Shown in pieces: positions 12,017-25,000 of a stretch of DNA of 64,000 nt; within the stretch, counting starts at the first letter, position 1; every line of letters starts with the position of its first letter. The notes beneath the pieces are model-generated. The model ran no database searches and had not been told where the DNA came from. It saw only the letters and a program-made list of their open reading frames with translations. This DNA comes from Nymphaea colorata. Lineage: Eukaryota; Streptophyta; Magnoliopsida; Nymphaeales; Nymphaeaceae. Location of the stretch: NCBI RefSeq assembly GCF_008831285.2, contig NC_045141.1:18224848-18288847 (forward strand), written 5' to 3'. The translations under genes were made by a program, and so were the position numbers.

Positions 12017-12066
12017 GAACACATAATGATCATTATATATATATATTTATTTATTTATTTATTTAT
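11944..12066. repeat. TA microsatellite with duplicated flank, then TTTA run
   Basis: A (TA)n tract at 11969-12012 is bracketed by two near-identical copies of AAGAACACATAATGATCATT (11948-11967 and 12016-12035), followed by more TA and a (TTTA)n run at about 12045-12066. On the minus strand the TTTA run supplies AATAAA hexamers and could serve as poly(A) signal for the minus-strand gene ending at 12195. Confidence 0.8.
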
Positions 12067-12194
12067 ATATTTATAGAGAGAGAGAAAGAGATTCTCATAG
12101 TGGTAGAAGATAGTGGTACGCTTGAATTTTCTCTTCTTTGCTATGTTCACAATGGCAAACAATGCGGTGATCCATAAGTGTACATGTAATACTG

Positions 12195-15100
12195 TCAAGA
12201 TTTGTCTAGTAAATTCTCCAGGTACAAATTGAGGATATATCTAGATGCCGACTGCACATCCAATCTCTTTTCGCTTGGCTCGTATCTCCCATTCCTGAGT
12301 TGGTATCTATGTGTAACTGCAGAAATAGTGTAATATTTCCCTTCAATTGTAATGGATTCCCCACATTGCATGTTCTGTCAAGAAAAGAGAACATCAAACT
12401 TGTGACAAAGGATTCTCGGATTCATAATATTATATGAACAGGCATTAACTATTTTCTTTCCCAAGTAACTTAATCTCTAGATGCCCACACACAGATATGA
12501 TGCATATGAAGCAGACAGGTATATAATGTAAAACCGATTCCTATTTCAAAAACCTGTCACAGAACAGCTTTATTGGCTAAAACAATTAAACCACAAGATG
12601 TTAGCATATTCCAAACCCTAGACGTTCCATTGCTCTACACCAGTTGCAAAGTGGCAATCTCTATCTGTATATGCATGTACTTATTACCAAAGGGGAAAAC
12701 AAACAAAGAGGAACAGTAGACAACACTTGGACAAACACTTGGACAAATTAAGTATCCAGTAGAAATAACCACCATTAGTTAAAAAGCTGAAAGTGGAACT
12801 TCTTGCTGGTCCATGGCAATCTAGATGTGAATAATGTAGTGGAACATCAAGCCAATCAATCCCTGCCATTTTGTTTCCATCAACTTACATGTAGACAAAT
12901 TTATTTGTTTTATACCAATGTACAGCTGCTTTTATCCTTATTTTTTTTTCACTCTCAAAAGTCAAATCTAGTAGGACCCACGACAAATCCAAAGTGGAGA
13001 ACGACAAAAGCTTACCACAGAAGCAACATGAAGATACACTGGCCGGTGTCAATGAAAAAATAAAGGAGCAGAATAGGATGTCAAATCCAGGATAACTACA
13101 ACATGCATGGTCCAATATTTTTAACTCCACAATGGAGTTGCCAACTGCTCCATGTTTCATGGTGCTCTAAGAAGAAATTAAGTTTGAAAGCAAAAAACTA
13201 AACAAAAAAAATATCATCCAATGGACCACAAATCTGGACAAATCTTTGCAAGTTACAAGCCGCAAGTCTACTAGTGCAAGATTAGTAACCAAACACCAAA
13301 AAAAACTCAAAAATAAGAATCCGTTTAAGAGCATCACCAAATATAGCTGTTTTCAAGCATTTGTATCAAGATGAAACAATAAGTGACACATGATGCAACA
13401 CGCCAAAAGGAGGAAAAATCATTTGAAAACAGTGAACAAAATGCTTCTCAGTGCATATTTTGGGTTCTTAAGTGAAAGAACAAGGCTCTTTACACTCAGT
13501 AAAGCAAACATGAAAAGATATTGCAGATATAAAATAGCAATATGATCAGCTCTCCTATAAATTGAATAATATAGTAATGTAGACATCAAAAACTTTGAAT
13601 TTTACTCTCTCAGCTTATACATGGGTTCACACAGAGAGAAGACCCTATTACAGGTCATTTTCCTCCCAAAAGGGTCTTGCATCTACATAAGTCTTCTGTT
13701 TCACTTTCATTGTCAACACATTTTGAAGTACATACAAGTTGAGAAGTCACACAATGTTAAAATTAGATGTTACATAATGGATTCCAATAAACTTCATCAG
13801 CAGGACATGGGCTGATCAGTAGTAAAACTTCTTGTTCCTAGCACAAGGTCAGCTCACAAGTGTTTAATGATTTCATCAAGTTTGCTAATTGTTCTATGGA
13901 TGAATATATATAAGTTCAAGAGTGGATTATAGTTATGCCAGGTTACTGAATGATCATCCATCATATACATGCTTGCAGATCTACTTAAAAAAAAACAATA
14001 ATGTTTTATGAATTTCTGTGAAAATTATTAGAAAAGACACCAGAAATGATAAATTATTTGATGGAAGCATTCCTACTTTCCATGTCAGATCTCATTACAT
14101 ACCATTTATTTAGTTTCAAATAAATCAATGTATGAAGTGAATATACAAAAAACCAAGTTGGAGTATCCATTTTCCATAGCCGTTTTTCCTCTTTTTTTTG
14201 CCATAGCTAAAACTTCCTCTAATTATCTAACAAACTTATTAAAGAATAAACAGACTTATAATATGCTAGTTATTGTTTACATGGGAGAAGCATTACATTA
14301 AGAATTCCCCATTACTAGTGACAACTGATAATCCTGCTCAACCACTCATCTACCAAATAGACTTCCAACCTATAGATATTGAACTTTCTAGTTGTGCTGA
14401 CTCCTGAGGAAACCTCCTCCCACCTTTCTCCCCAGTAACGTAATTTTTTTCAAGAACTACTGTGGTCTTGATGGAAGTCAGGTATTTCTGTCAACCCTTC
14501 ATATTATAGGTATCCTCTTATGTCATCTACTAGACTACTATCAACAAGCTTCTCAAGTGATGGCAACCATATAGAAGATTGGGTGGTGAACTTTGCATTG
14601 TGTGGAAGAACGGCATTTTTAGAGGAAAACGACACCACTTCAAATACCTAAGGATTCAGCTCTTTTCTGCAGGTCTTTCTTTGCTGCTTATATCATTTGG
14701 AACCAGTTCGATGTCAGCTGGTTGCACGTAATTGATGCTTCTTACTTAGTATGTTGTACTTCAATAACATTTTGATCCTTTTCAAGATAAAAGAGGGAAA
14801 AAACGAAAAGGAAACCTTCATCGAATTGTAAGAAAAATCATGACAAGAAACATGTAAGAAATTGAAACTAACTAGATATAACAACACCATCAGCCCTGGG
14901 AATATCTCTTTCCATCACGTTATCTATTCTGTAGAAAAAATTGATCGACCAAGGCTTCTCACAAGAAGATGAACTGTAACAGCTATCCACTATAAAGGGT
15001 CCTTGAGTAGTAAATACAAGCTTTCTAGTTAGATTCTGTGTGCACGTCCAACTGGTACTTAAAGAAACATAAGCTCATTCAAACATGAATAAAATGCTTG

Positions 15101-16353
15101 TTCACCTTTATATGAGTGATAAAAGCTGCATGATAAATCCAGAAAAACTCTGTCTATTCTTCTATATCTTCTTATCCAAATTCATGACTTTCACCAAATT
15201 CACAACCCGGACATGTGACTATAGTCATCTATCGTTTTTTAGAAACTTGATTATGAAGGCAGTTTGCTTTAGCTGCTATTAGAAACTGGAATAGAGCTTA
15301 GAGACTGAGGGCTAACCACGTCCCCAGAACGCTTTAATAAGGCCATTAAGGAGATGGCGAGGAAAGCAAACCACTGTTCACGATAATAAGAGCTGTGAAC
15401 TTCGGCAGTTAGAGCTAATCGTCGCCTACCTGTTCTTTTCCAAGAAGCCTGCATGAGGGAAATGGAGGCAAAAAGACTACTGTGCAATATCAACGCTCAC
15501 ATATATTGTCAGTGACTTGGGTTCACAATTTGTAACTTACATAGGTTTGGAAGGGCGGATAAAGACGATATGCAGTGAATCCGTGAGTTTTTATTAGTAC
15601 TTACATTAGTAGTACAAAGTAGAAGAGATTTCATAGCCGAAATGAAGGGAATATCTCCTTCAAGTAACTCACCTATATACTTCAACGCTAAATAACAGAT
15701 GCCACGAAAAGTAGGTAGCCTTGAATTTTTATAACATTGGGGAATGCAGGTGTAGCTGAAACAAACTGGGTAAGGCGTGATGGTCAGGACCCAACATAAC
15801 CGATAATTTTTCTTCCCTTTTTTCTCTCGTACGAGACAGAGCTGCTTCTTCCTTCAGTCTTAGACTCTTGGTCATATTTGCAATTCTAAAGTAATTGGGC
15901 CTTCACTTAGAAAATTGTTTCTCAATATTGATGGAGGAACAGAGTAACTTGACAGGAGCAAGGAGGCCAAGATACATCTCTCATGAACTAATAATGCAAA
16001 TAGAGAATCTAAAGAACGAGCAGAGAAAAAAACAACAAAAAGTAGACAAAATCGCATGGTTCTCACAGATGGGAAGCAACGGACACCAAGGTTGGTAGGA
16101 GGTGGAGTGATTTCTACAACATGGTAAGGATGGCGATCACGATCGTCTTTCTCTTTCTCCCTCTTCCTGCAGAATACTCGGACTCCGCTCGACTGCAACT
16201 CCCCATGGTCCACCAAATACCAATTACTAATTTAAATGTGCGATTCAATCAGATTTTTCCAACAACAACAAGAGGATGAAGGAGAACAACAGGAAGACCT
16301 ATTTTACCGTCATATACCTTAAATAACAGAGCTCCACCAGCCGGTAGCGCCAT
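12195..16353 (-). CDS. Conserved plant protein of unknown function, probably plastid-targeted
   Basis: Three exons on the minus strand: 16353-16318 (12 codons, ATG in GAGAATGGCG), 16192-16067 and 12374-12195, all joined in phase 0 (donors AAG|GTATAT and TCT|GTGAGA; acceptors TTGCAG|TCG and TGACAG|AAC). The product is 113 residues. The N-terminus MALPAGGALLF with a nearby VRVFCRK resembles a plastid transit peptide with a cleavage-like site (inference). The conserved body is HVVEITPPP...LGVRCFPS, then GESITIEGKYYTISAVTHRY and YEPSEKRLDV, ending in LYLENLLDKS. I remember very similar plant proteins but no function, so none is given. Intron 2 is about 3.7 kb. The minus-strand open frame at 15269-15493 inside it has no usable fit in the spliced product. 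The clean splice phases and dense conservation make this a confident gene even though each exon is short. Confidence 0.8.
12375..13649. other. 3' part of the large intron of the minus-strand gene
   Basis: AT-rich intron sequence. I see no additional exon or clear element. Confidence 0.5.
13650..14040. repeat. Duplicated segment, copy B (empty MITE site)
   Basis: Partner of 10007-10700, lying inside intron 2 of the minus-strand gene. At about 13776-13786 it reads CATAATGGATT, whereas copy A carries the MITE between two TAA copies at the same point. Copy B therefore preserves the pre-insertion state. No coding function. Confidence 0.7.
14041..16066. other. 5' part of the large intron of the minus-strand gene
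   Basis: Intron sequence. A 75-codon minus-strand open frame at 15269-15493 is rich in Arg and Ser but resembles no family I know and is not needed in the mature product. Confidence 0.45.
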
Positions 16354-18489
16354 TCTCTCCCCTTCCCTCTCCCTCACTATCTCTAAACTGACGGCCCCAA
16401 ATATCGTAACCAAGGATCCCATTTATGGCTCGGATTCAATTGTGGTGTGTCATCGCTGGCCCCACTCTTCGTGGCAAAATCTGCGTGCCCCATAACATCG
16501 ATCCAAGCTTTCTGGAATAATGGCGACAAATTCCAGGCAAAGTGCTTTCACTTGCACGACGGGTGAAATTTCTCAAGGATATTCGGACTCTCTCATGGCC
16601 GACGTTTTTTTTTTTTTTTCGCCTTCGTATTTTGGTATAAATTTTCGTTTTCGTGAAATTTAACATCATACAACACTGGGACAAGCCCGTTAAAATTTAG
16701 TAAATAAATTAACCTTGTGAGTCTGATCTTTTAGAATCTGAAAACACTTGAAAAGCAGAAGCTTTTGAATCATTCTATCTTCAAGCGCGAGTAATGGAAG
16801 AGAGGTTAATTCCATCAAACGAGGATTATTTATCCAAAAAGCTGAAACCTTATCGTTCAATCAGGATTACTTTTGGTGCTTCAAATGACATACTCACTGT
16901 GTTTTAACAGTAACGTTTCGGATCAGATAAAGAGATGAAATCTTTTTAAAAAGTTCATCTGTTGTAAGTGTCAGCTCAGCATGTAAAATAAACCATCCAA
17001 GATTCGCCTATCAAAGAAAATGTGACCAAGATCCATTTTCCAGGTCTGTCATCATCTTCTAAGTATAATATTTTGCATTCACTGGTTGTCTTCTTTCACA
17101 GTAAGCATTTTAAAACCTAGACATTCAATAAATAAAAATTACACTCAACTCAGTTAAGCACGAATCACATTCTAGGAGTTTGAGCTTAACGGCCAAAATC
17201 AAGCTCAATTTAGTTAACCAGGCTGAGCTCAGGTTTGTTAGCTCAAGCTAGACTCAAGTTTGAGCCGAGCAGGGGATATAGGTCCTTTAAAGTTTAAGTC
17301 AAGTTCGAGCTGTCTCGTCTCAGCCAGAAGTTTGATCATGAAAACCCTTTTCTTCCAGAGTTTAACACTTTTCAAGATTCCAAAATTTTAAGATAACATT
17401 GTTATAAACTCACAGTGGCAAAACAAACAGGAAAAAAAAAAAAGGAAAGGGAACATGTGGATGCTGAGAGCCTAAGATTCTATTGGATCTCCCGCGCTGC
17501 GGAATGGCTTTCACAAGTATGGAAGATTTTTTTCCGATTGTGAGCAGTAGATTTCCTTTCTTATGCGCATGATCTAATTTTAGACTTTAATTTTTTTTTA
17601 TTTTTACTTTATGAAAAAATCTCCTTTTGTATAAAATCCTCGAGGTACATTTATACAAAAATCTCCTTTTGTATAAAATCCTTGTTTTGGTGCTTGCGTG
17701 GACTTGCGCTACATTTTGGCTCAAGTTTAAGAAAGAATACACTAGAGCGTGACAGCATCCATAGGATTTGAACCTCTGACCCCTAAAATAATTAATAAAA
17801 TATACACTGCAACTCCTCATAAAACATCCTCTTCTCCTTACCTTCTCTTTGAATGGTTTCATGTGAGCGAGAGGCTAATCTCATCGACTGAGTGATGGCC
17901 GAAGGCCCTCCCCCCACCTTTCCCTTTATCTCCTAGGGTTTAAGGCTGCTTTATAATTTGCCAATTGACATGAGCTCTATGTGTCAGAGCTAATTCTGAT
18001 ATTAGAACGACCACAGGGTCTTGGCTCGAAGAGGGTCTGGGCTCAGCCAAAGACTTATGGACCCCTCTAAACAAGCAAGCTTCAGAATAAAGGTGTGTTT
18101 CAAATTTTAGATTGAAAGCTTGCCAAACTTTTCTTCTTTATAAAACCCATATAATAAACAAATGAGAGGATTTGAGATCAAACTTTCAGGTTTAAAGTTG
18201 GATGGGAGGAAAGATCTGACCTCAAATCATCAATTATGAGATTCTTGAATATCTCAAATCATCTCGAAACGCAAATGTCTCTCAAACATTAGAGAACTTT
18301 CAGGTTTTGGAAAGCCGCGTACTTTAAAGAGAATGTACCTAATATATGATATTTCCTATAGATGAAATTAAATGTTATGGAAGCTTTGTAAAAATTTCCG
18401 GTATCGCATAGTTGAATTGCCAAGGAATAACAACAAAAATTTATCAACTTGGAATGAGTCTTGGTGGGGATCGGGCGAAGTATATGATT
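16354..18489. other. Intergenic region with a hairpin and repeat fragments
   Basis: No gene seen. At 17617-17680 a 24-bp block (AAATCTCCTTTTGTATAAAA) is doubled. Within it TTTATACAAAA (17650-17660) and TTTTGTATAAA (17667-17677) form an 11-bp perfect hairpin with a 6-base loop. About 17140-17330 contains repeated GAGCTCA/AAGCTCAA motifs of the kind found in dispersed plant DNA transposons, similar in style to 26812-27272. Confidence 0.45.
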
Positions 18490-19087
18490 CATCGGGCACC
18501 TAGTAGCCGGCCGGATGGCCGGTCAAATTTTCTTTGAGGTTCGGATCTAATACGACCCAATCCGTTTCCGGCGCCGAGTGGCTGGCCGGTAACCGGCGGG
18601 GGGCAGGCGGGGGAAGGAAGCGCGCGAAGATAAAAATGAGCGACTTACCTTGCGCGGCAAGGTTTTGAACATCGTCGGACGCGACCATCACTGTCGTCCG
18701 TCGTGGTCGTTCGTCGTGCGTGTGGCTGAAGAGGGCCACGCCGCCCGGCTGGTTCCGTCCTTTCGCAGCCTGAGATCGCGCGTGAAGATGTGGAAGGAGA
18801 TTCCTGCAGGTGCAGACCAGAAGATGCTTTCCTTCTCTCTCTCTCTCTCTCTCTCTCTAGGGTTCTCCTAGGGACCGATTCTACTGGTCTAATTGCCTGA
18901 ATAATTATTAAGTTCTAATTGGTTGCCCTTTTGATCGTTTGTAGGTTAATCGGTGCTTGTTTTGTTTCCACCTACTTCAGAGTTTCTAGTCTCGTGGCCA
19001 ATTATTGAACCACCTTTCGGTTTTCCAGCGTTTGAAGTGAAGGGAAACCGTCTTTTTCGTTGTCTTCTCGATAGAGTCATCTGCACC
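18490..19087 (+). promoter_or_regulatory. GC-rich promoter and 5' leader region of the oligoribonuclease gene
   Basis: A GC-rich island at about 18500-18800 contrasts with its surroundings. It is followed by a (CT)n tract at 18835-18858, typical of plant 5' leaders. A possible leader intron ends at TTTGTAG (about 18938-18944). Several frames are open through the GC-rich island, but none shows family resemblance, so I treat it as leader and promoter. Confidence 0.45.
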
Positions 19088-22000
19088 ATGAAAGATCTCG
19101 GCAACATCTTCAGCGTTCTTAGCTTGGACGTTGGAGACGACAAGGATCAAACGGCCGTTGGCGCGCCTACGGATGCACGGAAGCAGTCAGGTCTGGTATC
19201 GGCTTCATTTATTACGTTCCCTTTTTTCATGATGGGTGTGATTAAACGGATATGGTATCGATCGTATCGAGAGTTCGTTTGGACTTCTCTCCGATTTCTT
19301 TGTTCCTTCTGCAAATGTTAGCGGACCCATACAGGGTTTTGGTAACTATAAAGCCAAGCAGACAACCAAGCGATCAGGTTTAGCTATTGTTGGGTACTGA
19401 ACTCAAATTTAAGTTACCTCATCAGGTGCACTCATGCATCTCTCTAGCTGCTTTCGTGCATGAGGCTTTTCTGTATCTAAGCTTGTTGGGCGCTTGTGCA
19501 ACACTGTTAATGCGTGAATTTATTATAGGCTGCTGCTGAAGCATCCGAGGAGAATGTCATGTGCCCAGCGGTTATGCATGTGAGGGCACCGTTTCTCAAA
19601 TTCGACCTCCAGCGTGTTTTTCTCCTTTTAGGCATTTCTGTGTAGGTTTTTCTATTATCTGGGAGATACATGTTTATCCTTCTCATCTTTTGTTCTATCT
19701 TAGTCAGCACGGCAACCGTCAGCCTGACAACCTCTTTTTGGTTCAATGCAATGGCTTTCTCATTAAAGAACCGGAAATTGTATAAGTTATCTATGGGTAG
19801 TAGGGCAACCAAAATTATTTAATGTGCTCCATGTCCTGGAACGATATAGTTGGCTATGTTCCTATTCGTTTATTTTCTCAAAAATAAGCAAATTATTAGT
19901 AGTAGCCATCATCTACCTGGGAAATTTATAAGATCGATATCTGTGTTGTAAATACAGCATCACCAATCCCATTTTTGGGAGCTCAACGTGTAGACTTTAG
20001 TACTATGTTTTTTAATACATGAACATACAAGTTTAATGGAGATCTTCCGAATTCCCTTTACCTTTTCAAGGAAAAAATTATGCTCCGTTTGATGTTTGGA
20101 TGTCATAATGGTAGTTTCTTTAAAGTTCATGATTGTGGATCAATATTACCTTGCTTGAAGGATCTATATGTTATTTTTTTGGTCAATTTAAAGATGCATA
20201 ACTGCATAGGCAATAAATTTCATTACCTGTACATGGATTTGAGTGGTCCTATGGTGCACATTGAACTGGTTTAGTCTTCATTCGACATGTGGTTCCCTAC
20301 TTTTTCGTGGCTCAACATGTACATATTCTTAGCTTGGTTAGTTTTTTTAGCATAATTTATTGGAATGATAATTGCTATGTGAATTCTGGTACAGGGAAGA
20401 AAAAACCAGTAAACGTGCAGATTTCTGAAGCAGATGAAGAATGCCCACCAGCGGAGGGATCTTCAGAAAGATTCAGGTCACCTCTTGTGTGGATTGACTT
20501 GGAAATGACTGGTAAGAGTTAAGTCCATTTCCAACTAACATAATAGCACTAAATGACGAATTGAGATGTGATCCGCCTTGTGTTTTACGCAACCTGCACT
20601 AGTAACCATATTTATGCCCCTGATACCTTAACACACTAACAAGAAAATGGATGGTTCTAAACTTCTAATGGTGTGTTTGATTGCTATGGTTTAGGAGACC
20701 GACTTGCTAAAAGATCCTCTTCTGCTAATTGTTGTTTTAACTTGACGTATTATGAATGGTTTATAAAAAGCTGCAAGCCATTGTCATGGAAAACTTTTTT
20801 TATTCGAAAAAAGCGAAAAAATGTTAAAAACAAGTTGGCCAAAAAATGGTAAAAAACACATCTTTTGAAAAAAAAACCCAAAACAAAACGAAGTGCGAAA
20901 AAGTGCTTTTATTCTTCTTTTTTTTTGCATTTCTTGAATTTTTTCACTTCATTACATTTTTTAGTGACCAAATTTTTATTTTCACATTTTATTTTAGTTT
21001 TTCTGACTTTTTAAAAATTTGCTGAGATTTTTCCGAAAAAGGTAACTTTGCCATTTTATACCTGAAAACGATATTTGTGACAATGCAGTGAGGTCACATT
21101 TACATGTGAAGTGTAAAAATTACTTTTCTAGATATCTGAATATTTATCTTCTCATGTCTTATTTTGTGGAAGGCTTTAGAAAATTAAAGGACTTGCCCTG
21201 GAAAAGGGATCACAAAGAGAATTTCAGAATAATTATATGAGAGTGAAAGTTTTTAACTATTTCAAATATTTTGTTGTGAATGCATGTTAAAATTTTATAA
21301 AAACAAGATTCTGAAAAAGAAGAATTTCCAGACATTTTTCTTGTGCATAGATATGAAAAATCATAAAAATACACTCAGATGCATTGGCATTACTGAATGA
21401 TGTTTAATAAATTGAAGAAAATAACTTGCTGAAGGTAATAGAGCATTCTTAATGAAATATAACTACAGACTTGAAAACAACAAAAGTCGCAAACAAACTT
21501 TTTTACCATAAACCAACTAGTTCTCAGCCCTGGAACATACAGTCGTACACCCATGAGAGTGTGATAGTGTGGTATTTGGATTCAAAGCATTCCAGCGAAA
21601 TCTTGATTGGGGCCAAGCTTTTGATGCAGTTCACTGGAGATTCTTGCTGTTCTGCTTTCCATAGATGGACTTGTGATTCGTGTTGATGGAATGGTTAAAT
21701 TCTTCCTTGTGTTCTTTTTGTATTGCTCTTGCTACTAATCTACGAATTTCTGTACCAGAATGTTTTCAAAGCATTGGTATTATGACGGGCAGACACAATT
21801 TTTAGTTCAACATACTAATGGAGGGGTGTAGTGCCTTAATAAGGATGGCATTCATGGATGGACAACACTTGCAGGGGTTGAACAAGTTATGCGCTTGCAA
21901 TTTGGAGAGAACACTAAGTGGAGATGAAACTCCACATGGATCTGGTGGTTTGATATGCTATGGCGCTATGCCTGGACAAAAGACAAAAAGTGACCCTAAG

Positions 22001-25000
22001 GAGAGTGGAGTGCATGACAACTGTCATTTAGAATGGTCAATGGATAATAGAAGGGCTCCTAAGAAATTTCTTATGGAACTATAACAGTGAAGAGAAAGAA
22101 ACCTATTTATGGATCAAATGGTATTGCCGACCAAATTGGTGGCTTGAGCAGTAGAGTAATAAAGTATGTTAGTGAGGCACTTCTAGTCAAGTTGTTATGG
22201 GCAATGTTGTCTTAGCTATGATAGATACCATAACTAGATGATGATTGAAATTGTACTCAAGGAGCTAGTTTTGGAATGTAATCTGCCTGCTTCAGGGAAA
22301 ATCCACAAACACTCTCTTGTATTTTATGTTGTGGTGTGTTGCCATGGTGTATATCTTTAATGACACTTCAAGTGCCAAAACTTTTTGGCCCTGAATGAAT
22401 ATCATATATTTAAGGAAAAGTTGCTGGTTGTTTCCAGGTTAAACAAGGGGTGCATTTGTTTTTGCTTTGGTGCATATTTCCTCCTTTACATTTCAAAAAA
22501 ACTTGAAGCGCTTCTGTGGCTATTTAGTAGTTACTGTAATTTGTAAAGATATCTGGTAACTGTTGTCTGGTCAAGTAGTGGGGCTAGGTCAAGTTGTTAA
22601 TCTTTTAATTTCTGGAAAAAGTCCATGCTATTTATAACTTATATTCTACTTCATTGTGAAATTGCTTTTTAATTTTATAGTTGCTATGATTTTTTTTGTG
22701 TATTGTTTTCTTTAGATTCTTCTTATTTTTATAGTTATTTTTGTAAAAAACTGATTTTTCATTTTTCTACGATCACAATTTTGATAAACGTTGTTCATTT
22801 TGTATTATTAAACGAACATTATTAAAGTTAAAGAAAATATGACTAACTTAATAATTGTTCATCATCAAATCACTCTTAAGATCATACCTATAACTAAGGT
22901 TAGGTTACAAAAAAAGAACACATTAATAATTACTTTTAGTGGGTTTGGTTTTTGTCTCTTACCAAACTGGTCTCGTATTTACATTCTCTCTCTATATATA
23001 TACATCTCTCTTTCTCTCTCTCAACATGTATATTTATTTTCTGGATTCCTGAGAAAAACAAACTTTCATCTTATATCTAGGCAAAACCTCAATGATAGAC
23101 AAACCTAATAATGACATTTGTGAGAATCATTACCATCCCGGACAGTTATTTCTATAGGCTTGGACATAAAGTTTCAAAAGCGGCATTTTGTCATAATTTA
23201 GATTTTTTTTTTTGTTCCACCTTTTAAATAAATTATCATTTGGATCACCAAAAATGCCATTCACATCCACTCGTACCAGTAAAATATGCAAATTATAAAG
23301 CAAATAACATGTTAAATGTTAGCCATCAGTTATATGTGTGTTACCTAGTTGAAGGCCCTTATGGCTCCTAACTTCCCATGTCCAACCAACGGACACAAAA
23401 GAGAGCAACTTAATGATATTCTTGACAAAAATTGACTGAAGCTTCCTTTTTTTGTTCGGGAAATATTGTAAAGAACATTCTGTTTCATGATTCCAGTTTT
23501 CATCCATACATTTATTCAATCAGTTTCTAACATTGCATCCTAGCATGTATGTTGGGAAAACGCTAGAAAGCAACTACCTTTTTTTGCCGCTTCATGTGGA
23601 GTTTATTTTACATCAACAAGGCTATTTCATTCTTGTACCATTTACATTTTGGGATTTAATGTGGTGTGTACTTGCTGTTCAGTATAGAAAATTTAAGTGA
23701 AAAATTATTTCACAAAAATTAAACTGTGGCCTAACATGATTTAACCAAAAAATTTGACCAAGTGAGGTGAAACACAGAGTTACCTATATCAGTCAAGAGT
23801 AAAATAACACAAGAATGATTACATATGGTGCAACTGAAATCAAAACTTCTTATAAAATTTTGTTAAAAGATCAAAATAGTTATTAAAATATTAAAGTAAA
23901 ACAGCTTAAAATATAATAGAAGTGTTTTTCAAATCTCACAAAGATCTTGCAATATGATGGCAGTATTTGCAAAATATCATGATAAAATCCTTTTTTCTGG
24001 CAGTAACATCATGATATTTCTAGAAATATCACTGATACTTTCGAAAATGATGGTAACTATACCGTGCCAATTTATAGCTGTCTGATAGTTGAGACCCTTG
24101 CTTCATTTTGTATGTCATGTTTAGTATATTGGTCGGGGCATTTTGAAGTTGATTGAACTTCGATTCTTCTTTTCTTTTCAGTGAAGTATAATCTTCTTGC
24201 TACTTTTCATAGGTTTGAATATTGATGTTGATAGGATTTTGGAGATTGCATGCATTATAACAGATGGGAAATTAACTCATTTGGCTGAGGTAACTTTATT
24301 TCCTTCTTTACTTCTCTCAAATTATAAGAGGAATAAAAAAATCTGTACTGTATATTTCAGATTGTGCTCTATTATTGTTATTATCATTATATATTTATAC
24401 TAAATTTTATATTTTTATGCATGAATTTTGTAATAGTAGCCAGTTATGTCTAATTCAAATACTAGCTTCCAATTTCTAACTTACTTTAGAATTTCGGATC
24501 AGAAAATACATATATATATATATATATATAAATAAAGCCCTAACAACTGCAAGCCTAAAAAGCATGGGCAAGGCTCATATACTACCCTCTCCCTTGAAAC
24601 AGCTGTTGGGCAGTATATATTATGGTTATCTAACCAACCTGTATCCCTTATCCACTTAGTGGAGTTAATCATGTATAATCCATTCAGTGGTGCTTTTAGG
24701 TAGGATCTGGTAGACAATGCTGACCTGATTGTATCATATTTTTATAGAGTTCGGTAGTATATGTGAAGATAAGTGAGCTCATTTCAAGATAGCGTACATG
24801 TCTAGACACAAAAAGATACAGAGGATTCATGAACAATTCTGTTGGCTGTTTGATTAATATGATCAAATTGTTTATATTCTATTAGTAAAGCAATTTTTTC
24901 GAAAGGTAAATGACAAGCATCTTTCTAAGCTGACAGCCTTTGTAATCATCTCAGTTAATAAGTAGAAGACAGTTGACGCCAGCTCGTGTTTCGGGTACTC

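Noticed and set aside
15872-16216. Single-exon 114-residue minus-strand protein
   Set aside because: Its middle is real exon 2 of the spliced gene; the frame runs past a good donor at 16067 into intron sequence.
17745-17785. Possible minus-strand tRNA (GGTTCAAATCC)
   Set aside because: Only the B-box-like word is present; upstream sequence on that strand lacks an A box and stems.
18650-18871. 73-codon plus-strand frame before oligoribonuclease
   Set aside because: It is created by a GC-rich leader and a CT microsatellite and has no family features.
21818-22084. 88-codon plus-strand frame in oligoribonuclease intron 2
   Set aside because: No recognisable motif, lies inside a confirmed intron and is within chance length.
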